From assembly GCA_027486035.1 (NCBI GenBank), contig JAIXPX010000047.1, positions 1-64,000 on the forward strand: DNA of 64,000 nucleotides. Direction: 5' to 3'. The position numbers and the translations under genes are program-made. Shown here in pieces: positions 16,279 through 25,309 of this stretch. Numbering within the stretch: position 1 is the stretch's first letter; each line of letters begins with the position of its first letter. The notes under the pieces were generated by a model, which was given only the letters and a program-made list of their open reading frames with translations, was not told the origin of the DNA and ran no database searches. Origin of the DNA: Erythrobacteraceae bacterium (GTDB lineage Bacteria > Pseudomonadota > Alphaproteobacteria > Sphingomonadales > Sphingomonadaceae).

Positions 16279-17721
16279 ATGACCGATGCGCCGCTCAAGC
16301 TGTTCAACTCGCTCACCCGAAGCCTCGAGGTGTTCGAGCCCGTCCACGCAGGCGAGGCGCGCGTCTATACCTGCGGGCCGACGGTCTACAACTACCCCCA
16401 CATCGGCAATATGCGCGCCTATGTCTTTGCCGATGTGCTGGGACGGACGCTGCGCTGGAAGGGCTACGCGCTCACCCATGTCATCAACATCACCGATGTG
16501 GGCCACCTCACCGACGATGCCGACGCGGGCGAGGACAAGATGGAGAAGATGGCGGCCGAAAAGGCGCAGTCCATCTGGGACATCGCCGAGCATTACAAAG
16601 AGGCCTATTGGGCCGATGTGCGCGCGCTCAACATCCGCCAGCCGGCGCAGTGGACTGTGGCGACCGATTACGTCCCGCAGATGATCGAGTTTGCGAAGGG
16701 CATCGCCGGGAAGCACTGCTACGAGCTCGACAGCGGGCTCTATTTCGATGTCTCGACCGTCGCCGACTACGGGCGGCTGGCCCGCGCCCAGACCGAGGAG
16801 GGCGAGGGCCGGATCGAGGCGGTCGAGGGCAAGCGCAACGCCGCCGACTTCGCGATCTGGCGCAAGACCCCGCCAGGCGAGACCCGGCAGATGGAATGGG
16901 ACTCCCCGTGGGGCCGAGGCGCGCCAGGCTGGCACCTCGAATGCTCGGTGATGTCGGGCGAGGTGCTGGGCTTTCCCTTCGATATCCACACCGGCGGGAT
17001 CGACCACCGCGAGATCCACCACCCCAACGAGATTGCGCAGAACCAGGCGCATTGCTGCACCAATGGGCTCGACGATCCGCGCAATTCGGGCGCGCGCATC
17101 TGGATGCACAACAACTTCCTCGTCGAGCGATCGGGGAAGATGTCGAAATCCTCGGGCGAGTTCCTGCGGCTGCAATTGCTGATCGACCGGGGGTATCACC
17201 CGCTGGCCTATCGGCTGATGTGCCTTCAGGCGCACTACCGCAGCGAGCTGGAGTTCTCGTGGGAGGGGCTGGGCGCGGCGCTGACGCGGTTGAAGCGGAT
17301 GGTGATGGGGGTCGAGCGGTTGCAGCAGCGCCTTGAAGCGGAACCTGCGGGTCAAGCTGACATGAGCCTCTATCAGATTGACGAGGCGATTTCAGACGAC
17401 CTGAATACCGCGAGAGTTCTCGTAATCGCTGAGTCCATTGCGGGCGAGAAGAAGTATGCTGGTGATCGGCTTAACGCCATTGCTGAGTGCGATAAACTTC
17501 TCGGCCTGAACCTGTTCGGCCTCACTCGAGCCGACCTGCGCATCCGCCCGAAATCCGCCACCATCACCGAAGCCGAAATCGACACCGCGCTCGCCCGCCG
17601 CAAGGAAGCGCGCGCCGCCAAGGACTTCGCCGCCTCGGATGCCATCCGCGATGAACTCGCCGCGCAAGGCGTCGAGGTGATGGATGGCGATCCGCTTGGG
17701 TGGGAGTGGAAGCTCTCCTAG
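16279..17721 (+). CDS. cysS: Cysteinyl-tRNA synthetase
   Basis: Class I aminoacyl-tRNA synthetase of 480 residues that charges tRNA-Cys. The zinc and ATP-binding N-terminal motif YTCGPTVYNYPHIGN is near residues 31-45. GAPGWHLECSVMS and HTGGIDHREIHHPNE carry the other zinc ligands, and KMSKSSGEF is the class signature. The C-terminal DALR-like helical domain contains a segment (17341-17520) with clearly lower GC and different codon use (TCA, GTA, CTT, GAT-rich) than the rest. The reading frame and DDLNTA motif stay intact, so this looks like a recombined allele, not damage. Confidence 0.96.
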   Translation: MTDAPLKLFNSLTRSLEVFEPVHAGEARVYTCGPTVYNYPHIGNMRAYVFADVLGRTLRWKGYALTHVINITDVGHLTDDADAGEDKMEKMAAEKAQSIWDIAEHYKEAYWADVRALNIRQPAQWTVATDYVPQMIEFAKGIAGKHCYELDSGLYFDVSTVADYGRLARAQTEEGEGRIEAVEGKRNAADFAIWRKTPPGETRQMEWDSPWGRGAPGWHLECSVMSGEVLGFPFDIHTGGIDHREIHHPNEIAQNQAHCCTNGLDDPRNSGARIWMHNNFLVERSGKMSKSSGEFLRLQLLIDRGYHPLAYRLMCLQAHYRSELEFSWEGLGAALTRLKRMVMGVERLQQRLEAEPAGQADMSLYQIDEAISDDLNTARVLVIAESIAGEKKYAGDRLNAIAECDKLLGLNLFGLTRADLRIRPKSATITEAEIDTALARRKEARAAKDFAASDAIRDELAAQGVEVMDGDPLGWEWKLS

Positions 17722-17727
17722 CCCTTA

Positions 17728-17812
17728 CGTCTCCCCGGGCTTGACCCGGGGCCCCGCTGCCTTCAACCGCGTCAAAAAAGAAGCGGGCCCCTGGATCAAG
17801 TCCGGGGAGACG
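17728..17812. repeat. Intergenic palindromic repeat, GTCTCCCCGG type
   Basis: An 85-base element with perfect 11-bp outer arms (CGTCTCCCCGG at 17728-17738 and CCGGGGAGACG at 17802-17812). These continue imperfectly inward (GCTTGACCCGGGGCC against AAGCGGGCCCCTGGATCAAG) to about 31 paired positions around a loop containing a run of six A. It begins six bases after the cysS stop and ends just before the Shine-Dalgarno of the next gene. It is of the same general class as the element at 16174 but not the same sequence. Confidence 0.75.
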
Positions 17813-17830
17813 ATAAAGGGGGAAGTACCC

Positions 17831-18769
17831 ATGACCATTCTCGCCATTTCCGGCCTCATCCGCCCCATGCTCGAACACCGCCTCCCCGCAGGCCTCGACG
17901 TGCGCTGGTTCATGACCCACGAGGAAGCGCTCGCCGCCGTCGCCGAGGCCGAGATCGGCTGGTTCGACATGAACGATCAGCAGGCGATGGCCCAAACCCT
18001 GCGCGCCGCCAAAAAGCTCAAGTGGCTCAATTCGATCTACGCCGGCCTCGATTTCCTGCCGATGGACGTGCTGATCGAGCGCGGCATCACCGTCACCAAC
18101 GGGGCCGGGATCAATGCGATCACCATCGCCGAATATGTGGTGATGGGGATGCTCACCATCGCCAAGGGCTACCGCGAGGTGGCGCGCGCGCAGGAGCGGC
18201 ACGAATGGCTGCTCGATTCGCCCGGCAAGCGCGAACTCGCCGGATCCAAGGCGCTGCTGCTCGGCTATGGCGCGATCGGCAGGCTCATAGAGCCCCGCTT
18301 GAAGGCCTTCGACATCGAGGTGAGCGTGGTGCGCCGCAGCGCGGGCGAAGGCACGCTCGGTCCGGACGAATGGCGTGCGCAGCTCGATACATTCGACTGG
18401 GTGATCCTCGCCGTCCCCGCCACGCCCGAGACCGAAGGCCTGATCGGCGCTGCCGAGCTGGCCGCGATGAAGCCCGACTGCGTCATCGTCAACATCGCCC
18501 GCGGCTCTGTGATCGACCAGCCCGCTCTCGTCGAAGCGCTTGAAAGAAAGGCGATCGGCGGCGCGTTTCTCGATGTCACCACGCCCGAGCCGCTGCCGGC
18601 GGACCATCCGCTGTGGTCGCTGCCCAATGCGCATATCTCGATGCACCTGTCGGGCCGGGCGCAGGACAAGATGTTCCTCCGCTCGGGCGATCGTTTCCTT
18701 GCCAATCTCGCAGCTTATCTGAAGGGCGAGCCTGTCGCCCCGGTGTTCGACCCGCGCCTCGGCTATTGA
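17831..18769 (+). CDS. D-isomer-specific 2-hydroxyacid dehydrogenase family protein
   Basis: NAD(P)-dependent oxidoreductase of 312 residues that interconverts a 2-hydroxyacid and its 2-oxoacid. Start ATG 17831 (MTILAISGLIRPML) has GGGGGAAG upstream. The Rossmann motif LGYGAIGRLIEPRL begins near residue 143. VNIARGSVID carries the conserved Arg-binding site, and a His is kept in ISMHLSG near the active-site position. The TTPEPLPADHPLW segment carries the conserved Glu context. The substrate is not readable. It lies directly before an acetolactate-synthase-like gene and an aldehyde dehydrogenase on the same strand, so these may form one 2-oxoacid pathway. Confidence 0.88.
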   Translation: MTILAISGLIRPMLEHRLPAGLDVRWFMTHEEALAAVAEAEIGWFDMNDQQAMAQTLRAAKKLKWLNSIYAGLDFLPMDVLIERGITVTNGAGINAITIAEYVVMGMLTIAKGYREVARAQERHEWLLDSPGKRELAGSKALLLGYGAIGRLIEPRLKAFDIEVSVVRRSAGEGTLGPDEWRAQLDTFDWVILAVPATPETEGLIGAAELAAMKPDCVIVNIARGSVIDQPALVEALERKAIGGAFLDVTTPEPLPADHPLWSLPNAHISMHLSGRAQDKMFLRSGDRFLANLAAYLKGEPVAPVFDPRLGY

Positions 18770-18920
18770 ATCCGCGCGCGGCGGATTGCGCGGTGGCGGT
18801 TTTCTGCAATACTCGCGAACCGTGAAGGTCCATCAAGCGACCGGCACATATCCGCGCCAACCGCCGGGGGGCGGTGCGCGGCGGAGCAGGGGCTCCGTAA
18901 GCCAGGGGGGAAATACGCAC

Positions 18921-20603
18921 ATGAGCGAAGGCCAGAAGGCATCGGACCTGTTCATCGAATGTCTGGAGGCGGAGGGCGTCGAATATATCTTCGGCGTTCC
19001 CGGCGAGGAGAACCTCGACTTTCTCGAAAGCCTTTCGAAGTCGGATAAGATCAAGCTGATCCTCACCCGCCACGAACAGGGGGCCGGCTTCATGGCAGCA
19101 ACCTATGGCCGCCACACCGGGCGCACCGGCGTGTGCATCGCCACACTGGGTCCGGGCGCGACCAATTTCGTGACCGCCGCCGCCTATGCCCAGCTCGGCG
19201 GGATGCCGATGCTGATGATCACCGGCCAGAAGCCGATCAAGAAATCGAAGCAGGGCCGCTTCCAGATTCTCGATGTCGTGGCGATGATGGGGCCGATCAC
19301 CAAATATGCCCACCAGCTCGCCAGCGCCGACAATATCCCCAGCCGCGTGCGCGAGGCGATCCGCCTGGCCGAAGAGGAGAAGCCGGGGGCGGTGCATCTC
19401 GAATTCCCCGAGGACATTGCCGAAGAGCACACCACCAGCCGGCCGATTGCCGCCAGCCTCGCCCGCCGCCCTTCCGCCGAGGAGAAGGCGGTGCGTCAGG
19501 CGGTGCTCGCCATCGAGAGCGCCAAGGCCCCGATCCTCGTCATCGGCGCGGGCGCCAACCGCAAGATGACCGGGCGGATGCTGCGCCAGCTGATCGACAA
19601 GACCGGCATTCCCTTCGTCACCACCCAGATGGGCAAGGGTGTGGTCGATGAACGCCACCCGCTGTTCCTCGGCTGCGCGGCGCTTTCGGCGGGCGATTTC
19701 GTCCACCGCGCGATCGAGGACGCGGATTGCATCGTCAATATCGGCCACGACGTGATCGAGAAGCCGCCCTTCTTCATGAGGAACGACGGCGAGGGCCCGG
19801 TCGGATCGGACAGCCCGCCCAAGGTGATCCACGTCTCGACCAAGACGGCCGAGGTCGATCCGGTCTACTTCCCGCATATCGAGGTGATCGGCGACATCGC
19901 CAATGCGATCTACCAGATCAAGGAAGACATCGTCCCGCAAGGGCGGTGGGACTTCCGGCGGATGCTCGAATACCGCGCCGCCGAGGTCGCCCACACCGCG
20001 CCGCTCGCCGCCGATGCGCGCTTCCCGATCTTCCCGCCGCATCTCGTCGCACAGGTGCGCGGCGCCATGCCCGAGGACGGGATCATCTGCCTCGACAACG
20101 GGGTCTACAAGATCTGGTTCGCGCGCGGCTACTCCGCCTACCTCCCCAACACCGTGCTGCTCGACAATGCGCTGGCGACGATGGGCGCCGGCCTACCGAG
20201 CGCAATGATGAGCGCGATGCTCTATCCGGAGCGCAAGGTGATGGCGATCTGCGGCGATGGCGGGTTCATGATGAACAGCCAGGAGATGGAAACCGCCGTT
20301 CGGCTGGGGCTCAACCTCACCATCCTGATCCTGCGCGATGATGCCTACGGGATGATCCGGTGGAAGCAGGCCAATATGGGCTTTGCCGATTTCGGCCTGA
20401 CCTATGGCAACCCCGATTTCGTCCAGTATGCCGAGAGCTATGGCGCGACCGGGCACCGGGTGACCTCGTCCGAGCATCTCACCGACCTGCTGGCGCACTG
20501 CCTCGCCACGCCGGGGGTGCATCTGATCGATTGCCCGGTTGACTATACCGAGAACGACCAGATCCTGAACCGCGACATCAAGCGGCTTTCCGCCGAGCTT
20601 TAA
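18921..20603 (+). CDS. Thiamine diphosphate enzyme, acetolactate synthase large-subunit-like
   Basis: A 560-residue ThDP enzyme with the three family domains. The N-terminal Pyr domain carries the catalytic Glu context FGVPGEENLDF. The central domain (GAGANRKMTGRM) follows. The C-terminal PP domain has GDGGFMMNSQEMETAVRLG leading to RDDAYGMIRWKQ, which ends the Mg-ThDP motif with Asp rather than the usual Asn. The C-terminal half resembles catabolic AlsS, which condenses two pyruvates to acetolactate without a small regulatory subunit. No ilvH or alsD is next to it. Start ATG 18921 follows AGGGGGGA. It is followed by an aldehyde dehydrogenase, so another 2-oxoacid or aldehyde may be its true substrate. 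Confidence 0.88.
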   Translation: MSEGQKASDLFIECLEAEGVEYIFGVPGEENLDFLESLSKSDKIKLILTRHEQGAGFMAATYGRHTGRTGVCIATLGPGATNFVTAAAYAQLGGMPMLMITGQKPIKKSKQGRFQILDVVAMMGPITKYAHQLASADNIPSRVREAIRLAEEEKPGAVHLEFPEDIAEEHTTSRPIAASLARRPSAEEKAVRQAVLAIESAKAPILVIGAGANRKMTGRMLRQLIDKTGIPFVTTQMGKGVVDERHPLFLGCAALSAGDFVHRAIEDADCIVNIGHDVIEKPPFFMRNDGEGPVGSDSPPKVIHVSTKTAEVDPVYFPHIEVIGDIANAIYQIKEDIVPQGRWDFRRMLEYRAAEVAHTAPLAADARFPIFPPHLVAQVRGAMPEDGIICLDNGVYKIWFARGYSAYLPNTVLLDNALATMGAGLPSAMMSAMLYPERKVMAICGDGGFMMNSQEMETAVRLGLNLTILILRDDAYGMIRWKQANMGFADFGLTYGNPDFVQYAESYGATGHRVTSSEHLTDLLAHCLATPGVHLIDCPVDYTENDQILNRDIKRLSAEL

Positions 20604-20610
20604 CCTCGTC

Positions 20611-20701
20611 CCCCTCCCGCTTGCGGGAGGGGCTAGGGGTGGGCGCGAAGCCGCACCGCCCCTGCTTTCCCACCCCCGGCCCCTCCCGCAGGCGGGAGGG
20701 G
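20611..20701. repeat. Intergenic palindromic repeat with twin CCCCTCCCGC hairpins (type 2)
   Basis: Left hairpin CCCCTCCCGC-TT-GCGGGAGGGG (20611-20632) and right hairpin CCCCTCCCGC-AG-GCGGGAGGGG (20680-20701) are near-identical. They are joined by CTAGGGGTGGG and CCCACCCCCGG, which also pair. The element fills the gap between the ThDP enzyme and the aldehyde dehydrogenase; its last G residues lie beside the Shine-Dalgarno GGGAAGG of the latter. It could limit read-through or protect mRNA ends. Confidence 0.75.
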
Positions 20702-20715
20702 GGAAGGAATTGACA

Positions 20716-22146
<1,431 letters not shown>

Positions 22147-22149
<3 letters not shown>

Positions 22150-22259
22150 TCCTCCCCGGCACGGGGAGGGGGACCACGCGAAGCGTGGTGGAGGGGCGAG
22201 CAAAGGTCCGCCCCTCCACCAGACTTCGTCTGGTCCCCCTCCCCTTAAGGGGAGGATCA
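22147..22259. repeat. Palindromic repeat bridging two convergent stop codons (type 3, copy 1)
   Basis: A 113-base element with perfect 11-bp outer arms: TGATCCTCCCC at 22147 and GGGGAGGATCA at 22249. The left TGA is the stop of the aldehyde dehydrogenase, and the right TCA is the stop of the minus-strand gene. Inside are CCCC-ggca-CGGGG-type pairs, ACCACGC-GAA-GCGTGGT, GGAGGGGCG pairing with CGCCCCTCC, and CCAGAC-TTC-GTCTGG, so it folds as a multi-branched structure. It is closely related to the element at 24360. Confidence 0.85.
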
Positions 22260-22682
22260 CCCCTCCTCGAGCAGCAGCAGCACCGCCGTCACCGCGAGCC
22301 GTTCCATCGCGCCGAAGCGGTGGTCGACCTTGCTGATCGTCGCATCGGCGACGAGCTGGTTGGGGAGGGCGAATTCGTGGTCGGGCAGCTGCTCGATCAG
22401 TTCCTCGCCCGCAGCGACAGCCTCGGGCCCGCAGAACTCCATCACCACCTCGTGGCGCGTGCCCGAGAAGGTGATCGAGGCCCAGCACTTCTCCTCGTGG
22501 GAAAGCACCGTGCCGTGACCGGAGGTGATGGCGAGCAGCGCCGAGCGCACGCGGTCGGCCAGCGTGCGGCGCGGGCGCTGGAAGCGGGTGAGGCCCAGGA
22601 GCGGCGCGGACTTGATTTCGGGCGCGCGGAGGTCCGCGAGGTGGTGTGCGAAGGGATCGCGCAGGCTTTCGGTGAGCATCAT
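22257..22682 (-). CDS. Conserved hypothetical protein, translationally coupled to the upstream small gene
   Basis: A 141-residue soluble protein, MMLTESLRDPFAHHLADLRAP onward, with no signal peptide or membrane segment. The centre (SHEEKCWASITFSGTRHEVVMEF) looks like beta-strands, and a conserved-looking LPDHEFALPNQLVADA segment follows. It ends in a hydrophobic helix (LAVTAVLLLLEEG). I do not recognise a family. Its start overlaps the stop of the 67-residue gene upstream (ATGATG...TGA), so the two are translated together. The pair is divergent from the S24 regulator gene, whose operators lie in the shared promoter region. The stop codon belongs to the repeat at 22147. Confidence 0.72.
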   Translation of the reverse strand: MMLTESLRDPFAHHLADLRAPEIKSAPLLGLTRFQRPRRTLADRVRSALLAITSGHGTVLSHEEKCWASITFSGTRHEVVMEFCGPEAVAAGEELIEQLPDHEFALPNQLVADATISKVDHRFGAMERLAVTAVLLLLEEG

Positions 22683-22882
22683 GCCATCTCCCTCGCTTGC
22701 GTGGAGGCACCATCGGCATAGCCCTGCATCCACGCGCGGGTGCGCAGTTCGGTGTCGCGGCGCGGGGTGCGGCCCATGCGCAGATCGAGCACGAAGCGCG
22801 GGTCGCGGGCGGCGAGGCGGCCGAATCGGGTGGCGGGCATGGCGTGGGCCCGGAGGAAATTTTCGATGGTCCGAAGCAGCAT
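22679..22882 (-). CDS. Small conserved hypothetical protein (67 aa), HTH-like
   Basis: A short basic protein: MLLRTIENFLRAHAMPATRF, then GRLAARDPRFVLDLRMGR and TELRTRAWMQGYADG. The pattern (short helix, MPATRFGRLAARDPRFV, then a charged LRMGR turn) recalls a small family in sphingomonads that looks like a minimal helix-turn-helix related to the N-terminus of Xre-type regulators: the order helix, MPxTxFGRxAxxDPRxV is what a recognition unit would look like. Function unknown. It is first of a two-gene unit, divergent from the S24 regulator. Confidence 0.7.
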   Translation of the reverse strand: MLLRTIENFLRAHAMPATRFGRLAARDPRFVLDLRMGRTPRRDTELRTRAWMQGYADGASTQAREMA

Positions 22883-22962
22883 GGTTTTGCGTCCCTGATG
22901 GTTGCTGATCTGGCGGTTCGCACCGGACGAATCGCCCGATGTTCCTGATTTGTTTCAAACTA

Positions 22963-22999
22963 TTTCCTACTTGGCTAGGAAAAATCCTTCATGTAGGAT
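22963..22999. promoter_or_regulatory. Tandem operator-like inverted repeats upstream of the S24 regulator
   Basis: Two adjacent palindromes, TTTCCTA-CTTGGC-TAGGAAA (22963-22982) and ATCCT-TCATGT-AGGAT (22984-22999), each with a 6-base spacer and the same TCCT/AGGA half-site core. The second AGGA (22995-22998) lies 7 bases before the regulator ATG (23006) and so doubles as its Shine-Dalgarno. Binding there would block both transcription and translation initiation. The location in the divergent gap suggests control of both sides. Confidence 0.6.
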
Positions 23000-23005
23000 G
23001 TCCCT

Positions 23006-23686
23006 ATGGTGCATTCCTCCTCTTCGCCGCGAGAAAGCCTTGCGGGCCCGCGGGCAAGGCTGCTCCAATTGTCGCAGGCGCGCGGCGCCAGTCTGGCCGC
23101 GCTCTCCGAATTGCTGGGGCGTAACCCTTCCTATCTCCAGCAATTCATCCGCAAGGGCTCTCCCCGCAAACTGGAGGAGCAGGACCGTGCAACGCTTGCC
23201 CGCTTTTTCGGTGTGAACGAAAGCGAACTGCGCGAGACGCAGGAAAAATCCTATGAAAACCCCCTCGGGCGGCGCGGAGCCGATGAGTGGGTCGACGTGC
23301 CCCGGCTCGATCTCGGCGCGGCGGCAGGCGCGGGGAGGGTGCCGGGCGGGGAGGCGGCGTTCGACACCTTCCGCTTCTCGCGCCGCTGGCTAGAGGAACA
23401 GGGCCTCGCCCGCGCGGAGCTGTCTGCGATCCGTGTGGAAGGGGATTCGATGGAGCCGCTGCTCAACGACGGCGACGAAATCCTCGTCGACCGCAGCCCC
23501 CGGCCGTTCCGTGACGGCATCCACGTGGTCCGCCTCGGCGATACGCTGATGGTGAAGCGCGTCGCCAGCGTCGGGCCGGGGCGGGTGGCGCTGCTCTCGC
23601 AGAACTTCGCCTATCCGCCGGTGGAGGTGGCAGCGGAGGAGGTCGCGATTATCGGGCGGGTTGTGTGGAAGGGGGGGCGGGTCTAA
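23006..23686 (+). CDS. LexA-like transcriptional regulator, HTH plus S24 peptidase
   Basis: A 226-residue cytoplasmic repressor-type protein. The N-terminal helix-turn-helix (about 16-70: RARLLQLSQARGASLAALSELLGRNPSYLQQFI) is Xre/CI-like. The C-terminal S24 peptidase domain has Ser148 (VEGDSMEP) and Lys184 (LMVKRVA). Several Ala-Gly bonds near residues 107-110 could be the self-cleavage site used by LexA, UmuD and CI. There is no integrase or phage gene nearby, so it is a chromosomal stress or autoregulatory switch, not a prophage repressor. Tandem inverted repeats overlap its Shine-Dalgarno. The MBL hydrolase gene starts 10 bases after its stop. Confidence 0.88.
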   Translation: MVHSSSSPRESLAGPRARLLQLSQARGASLAALSELLGRNPSYLQQFIRKGSPRKLEEQDRATLARFFGVNESELRETQEKSYENPLGRRGADEWVDVPRLDLGAAAGAGRVPGGEAAFDTFRFSRRWLEEQGLARAELSAIRVEGDSMEPLLNDGDEILVDRSPRPFRDGIHVVRLGDTLMVKRVASVGPGRVALLSQNFAYPPVEVAAEEVAIIGRVVWKGGRV

Positions 23687-23696
23687 GCCTGCGGCC

Positions 23697-24362
23697 ATGA
23701 CTGACCAGCCCCAACTCCCCATGCGCGCGGCGATCATTCCGGTGACGCCGCTCCAGCAGAACTGCTCGCTGATCTGGTGCACCAAAACGATGCGCGGGGC
23801 GCTGGTCGATCCGGGCGGGGATCTGGACAAGCTCAAGGAAGGCGTCGCCAAGGCCGGCGTCACGCTCGAAAAGCTGCTCGTCACCCACGGGCATCTCGAC
23901 CACTGCGGGCAGACCGGGATGCTGGCGGACGAGTTGGGCCTGCCCATCGAAGGCCCGCACGAGGATGACCGCTTCTGGATCGACCAATTGGACGATGACG
24001 GCCCGCGCTGGGGGATGGTGGCCAAGAGCTTCACGCCGACCCGCTGGCTGAAGCACGGCGACACGGTGACGGTGGGCGAACTCACATTGGACGTGATCCA
24101 CTGCCCCGGCCACACCCCCGGCCACGTGGTGTTCTACCACGCGCCGAGCCGCTTCGCGATTGTCGGCGATGTGCTATTCCAGGGGAGCATCGGCCGCACC
24201 GATTTCCCGAAGGGCAATCATCAGGACCTGATCGATTCCATCACCCAGCGCCTCTGGCCGCTCGGCGAGGATGTGATGTTCATCCCCGGCCACGGCCCCA
24301 CCAGCACCTTTGGCCGCGAGCGCAAGACCAATGCGTTCGTGAGCGATTACGCGCTTTCTTGA
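23697..24362 (+). CDS. MBL-fold metallo-hydrolase (glyoxalase II-like)
   Basis: A 221-residue metallo-beta-lactamase-fold hydrolase. The metal site THGHLDHCG (HxHxDH) is near residue 64; HCPGHTPGHVV and VGDVLFQGSIGRTDFP supply the further His and bridging Asp, and IPGHGPTSTFGRER closes the core. The GSIGRTDFP variant is typical of YcbL-type glyoxalase II relatives that hydrolyse S-lactoylglutathione or similar thioesters. It starts 10 bases after the S24 gene on the same strand, so it may be under that regulator's control. Its TGA is the first three bases of a palindromic repeat. Confidence 0.9.
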   Translation: MTDQPQLPMRAAIIPVTPLQQNCSLIWCTKTMRGALVDPGGDLDKLKEGVAKAGVTLEKLLVTHGHLDHCGQTGMLADELGLPIEGPHEDDRFWIDQLDDDGPRWGMVAKSFTPTRWLKHGDTVTVGELTLDVIHCPGHTPGHVVFYHAPSRFAIVGDVLFQGSIGRTDFPKGNHQDLIDSITQRLWPLGEDVMFIPGHGPTSTFGRERKTNAFVSDYALS

Positions 24363-24477
24363 TCCTCCCTGAAGGGGAGGGGGACCATGCGCAGCATGGT
24401 GGAGGGGCGGGTGGCCGTTCGCCACTCCACCCCGCCGCTGGCGCGGCGCGGTCCCCCTCTCCCAAGGGAGAGGATTA
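24360..24477. repeat. Palindromic repeat bridging two convergent stop codons (type 3, copy 2)
   Basis: Starts TGATCCTCCC (the TGA is the MBL gene stop) and ends GAGAGGATTA (the TTA is the stop of the minus-strand MAPEG gene). Left half: the AAGGGGAGGGGGACCATGC hairpin, then GGTGGAGGGGCGG, matches copy 1 at 22147 except for a paired change: ACCACGC/GCGTGGT there is ACCATGC/GCATGGT here. The right half has its own stem CGCCGC-TGG-CGCGGCG. The paired substitution argues that the folded form is what is conserved. Confidence 0.85.
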
Positions 24478-24870
24478 CATCACCCCCGCAGCCACCAGCG
24501 CCGCCACAATGGCGAGGCCAAGCTGCACCAGCATCGTGGTGAGCGTGCCGACCATCCGGCCCCAGCCCCAGTTGCCACCGTCCATGCCGAAGCCGTGCAG
24601 CACCCGGCCGATCATGTAGGCCGCCGCCACGAAGGCCAGCCACTCGCCGCCCTTGCCCGTCAGCTCGATTCCCGCGATCAGCACCAGCACGAAGGCGGTG
24701 TTTTCGACATAGTTGAGCTGCGCGCGCATCCGGCGCTGGAGGCTTTCGTGTCCGCCATCGCCGACGCTGACCTGAAGCGCGGTGCGCAGGGCGCCAATGC
24801 GGATCCCCAGCCAGATGTTGAGCACGGCGGCAGCCGCCGCGGCAGCGAGCGTTACAGGAAGCACGGTCAT
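24475..24870 (-). CDS. MAPEG family membrane protein
   Basis: A 131-residue integral membrane protein with four hydrophobic helices (about 3-23, 55-75, 77-92, 108-130) and the family pattern of a charged first loop (RRMRAQLNYVENTAFVLVL) where NYVE supplies glutathione-contacting residues. MAPEG proteins are membrane-bound glutathione transferases or peroxidases. The HGFGMDGGNWGWGR loop is typical of the bacterial subgroup. It converges on the glyoxalase-like gene across a palindromic repeat and is divergent from rpmF; the 224-base gap to rpmF holds no other gene I can see. Confidence 0.87.
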   Translation of the reverse strand: MTVLPVTLAAAAAAAVLNIWLGIRIGALRTALQVSVGDGGHESLQRRMRAQLNYVENTAFVLVLIAGIELTGKGGEWLAFVAAAYMIGRVLHGFGMDGGNWGWGRMVGTLTTMLVQLGLAIVAALVAAGVM

Positions 24871-25094
24871 GATTGAGATCCCCTCGTTGATTGGCGCTCA
24901 TTGCTAGGGCGGCTCCGCACGGGTTGCAACGCGCGAATTTTCAGCTATAGCGCGCGCCTTCCCGCCACGGCTGGCCAAGGAATGCGCGCAAGTCTCATGC
25001 TTGTGTGCGCACACTCCTTGCCGTAAGGGCGGCCTTCGAGAATCGCAGGTGCCGGTGGCATCGCACGTCAGTTATTTGAGGAAATGGTGCCGCC

Positions 25095-25271
25095 ATGGCT
25101 GTCCCCAAGAGAAAAGTTTCGCCTTCCCGCCGCGGCATGCGTCGTTCGCACGATGCCCTGAAGGTCGAAGCCTTCCACGAGTGCCCGAACTGCGGCGAAC
25201 TCAAGCGCCCGCACAACATCTGCGGCCACTGCGGCCACTATAACGGGCGTCAGGTCGTCGCCGTCGGCTGA
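25095..25271 (+). CDS. rpmF: 50S ribosomal protein L32
   Basis: A 58-residue protein: [20 protein letters not shown], then the zinc-ribbon CPNC (Cys30, Cys33) and CGHC (Cys43, Cys46), ending VVAVG. It is the zinc-binding (C+) form of L32, so it carries one structural Zn. AGGAAATGGTGCCGCC precedes the ATG. It heads the rpmF-plsX-fabH-ihfA-merR run, an arrangement widely kept in proteobacteria that ties ribosome synthesis to fatty-acid and phospholipid synthesis. Confidence 0.95.
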   Translation: MAVPKRKVSPSRRGMRRSHDALKVEAFHECPNCGELKRPHNICGHCGHYNGRQVVAVG

Positions 25272-25309
25272 GTGCCGCAGGCTGCAACGATAGACCGGAG
25301 ATGAGCACG

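Noticed and set aside
22257-23686. Prophage or phage-repressor island around the S24 regulator
   Set aside because: No integrase, terminase, att repeats or structural gene lies nearby; the neighbours are normal chromosomal genes.
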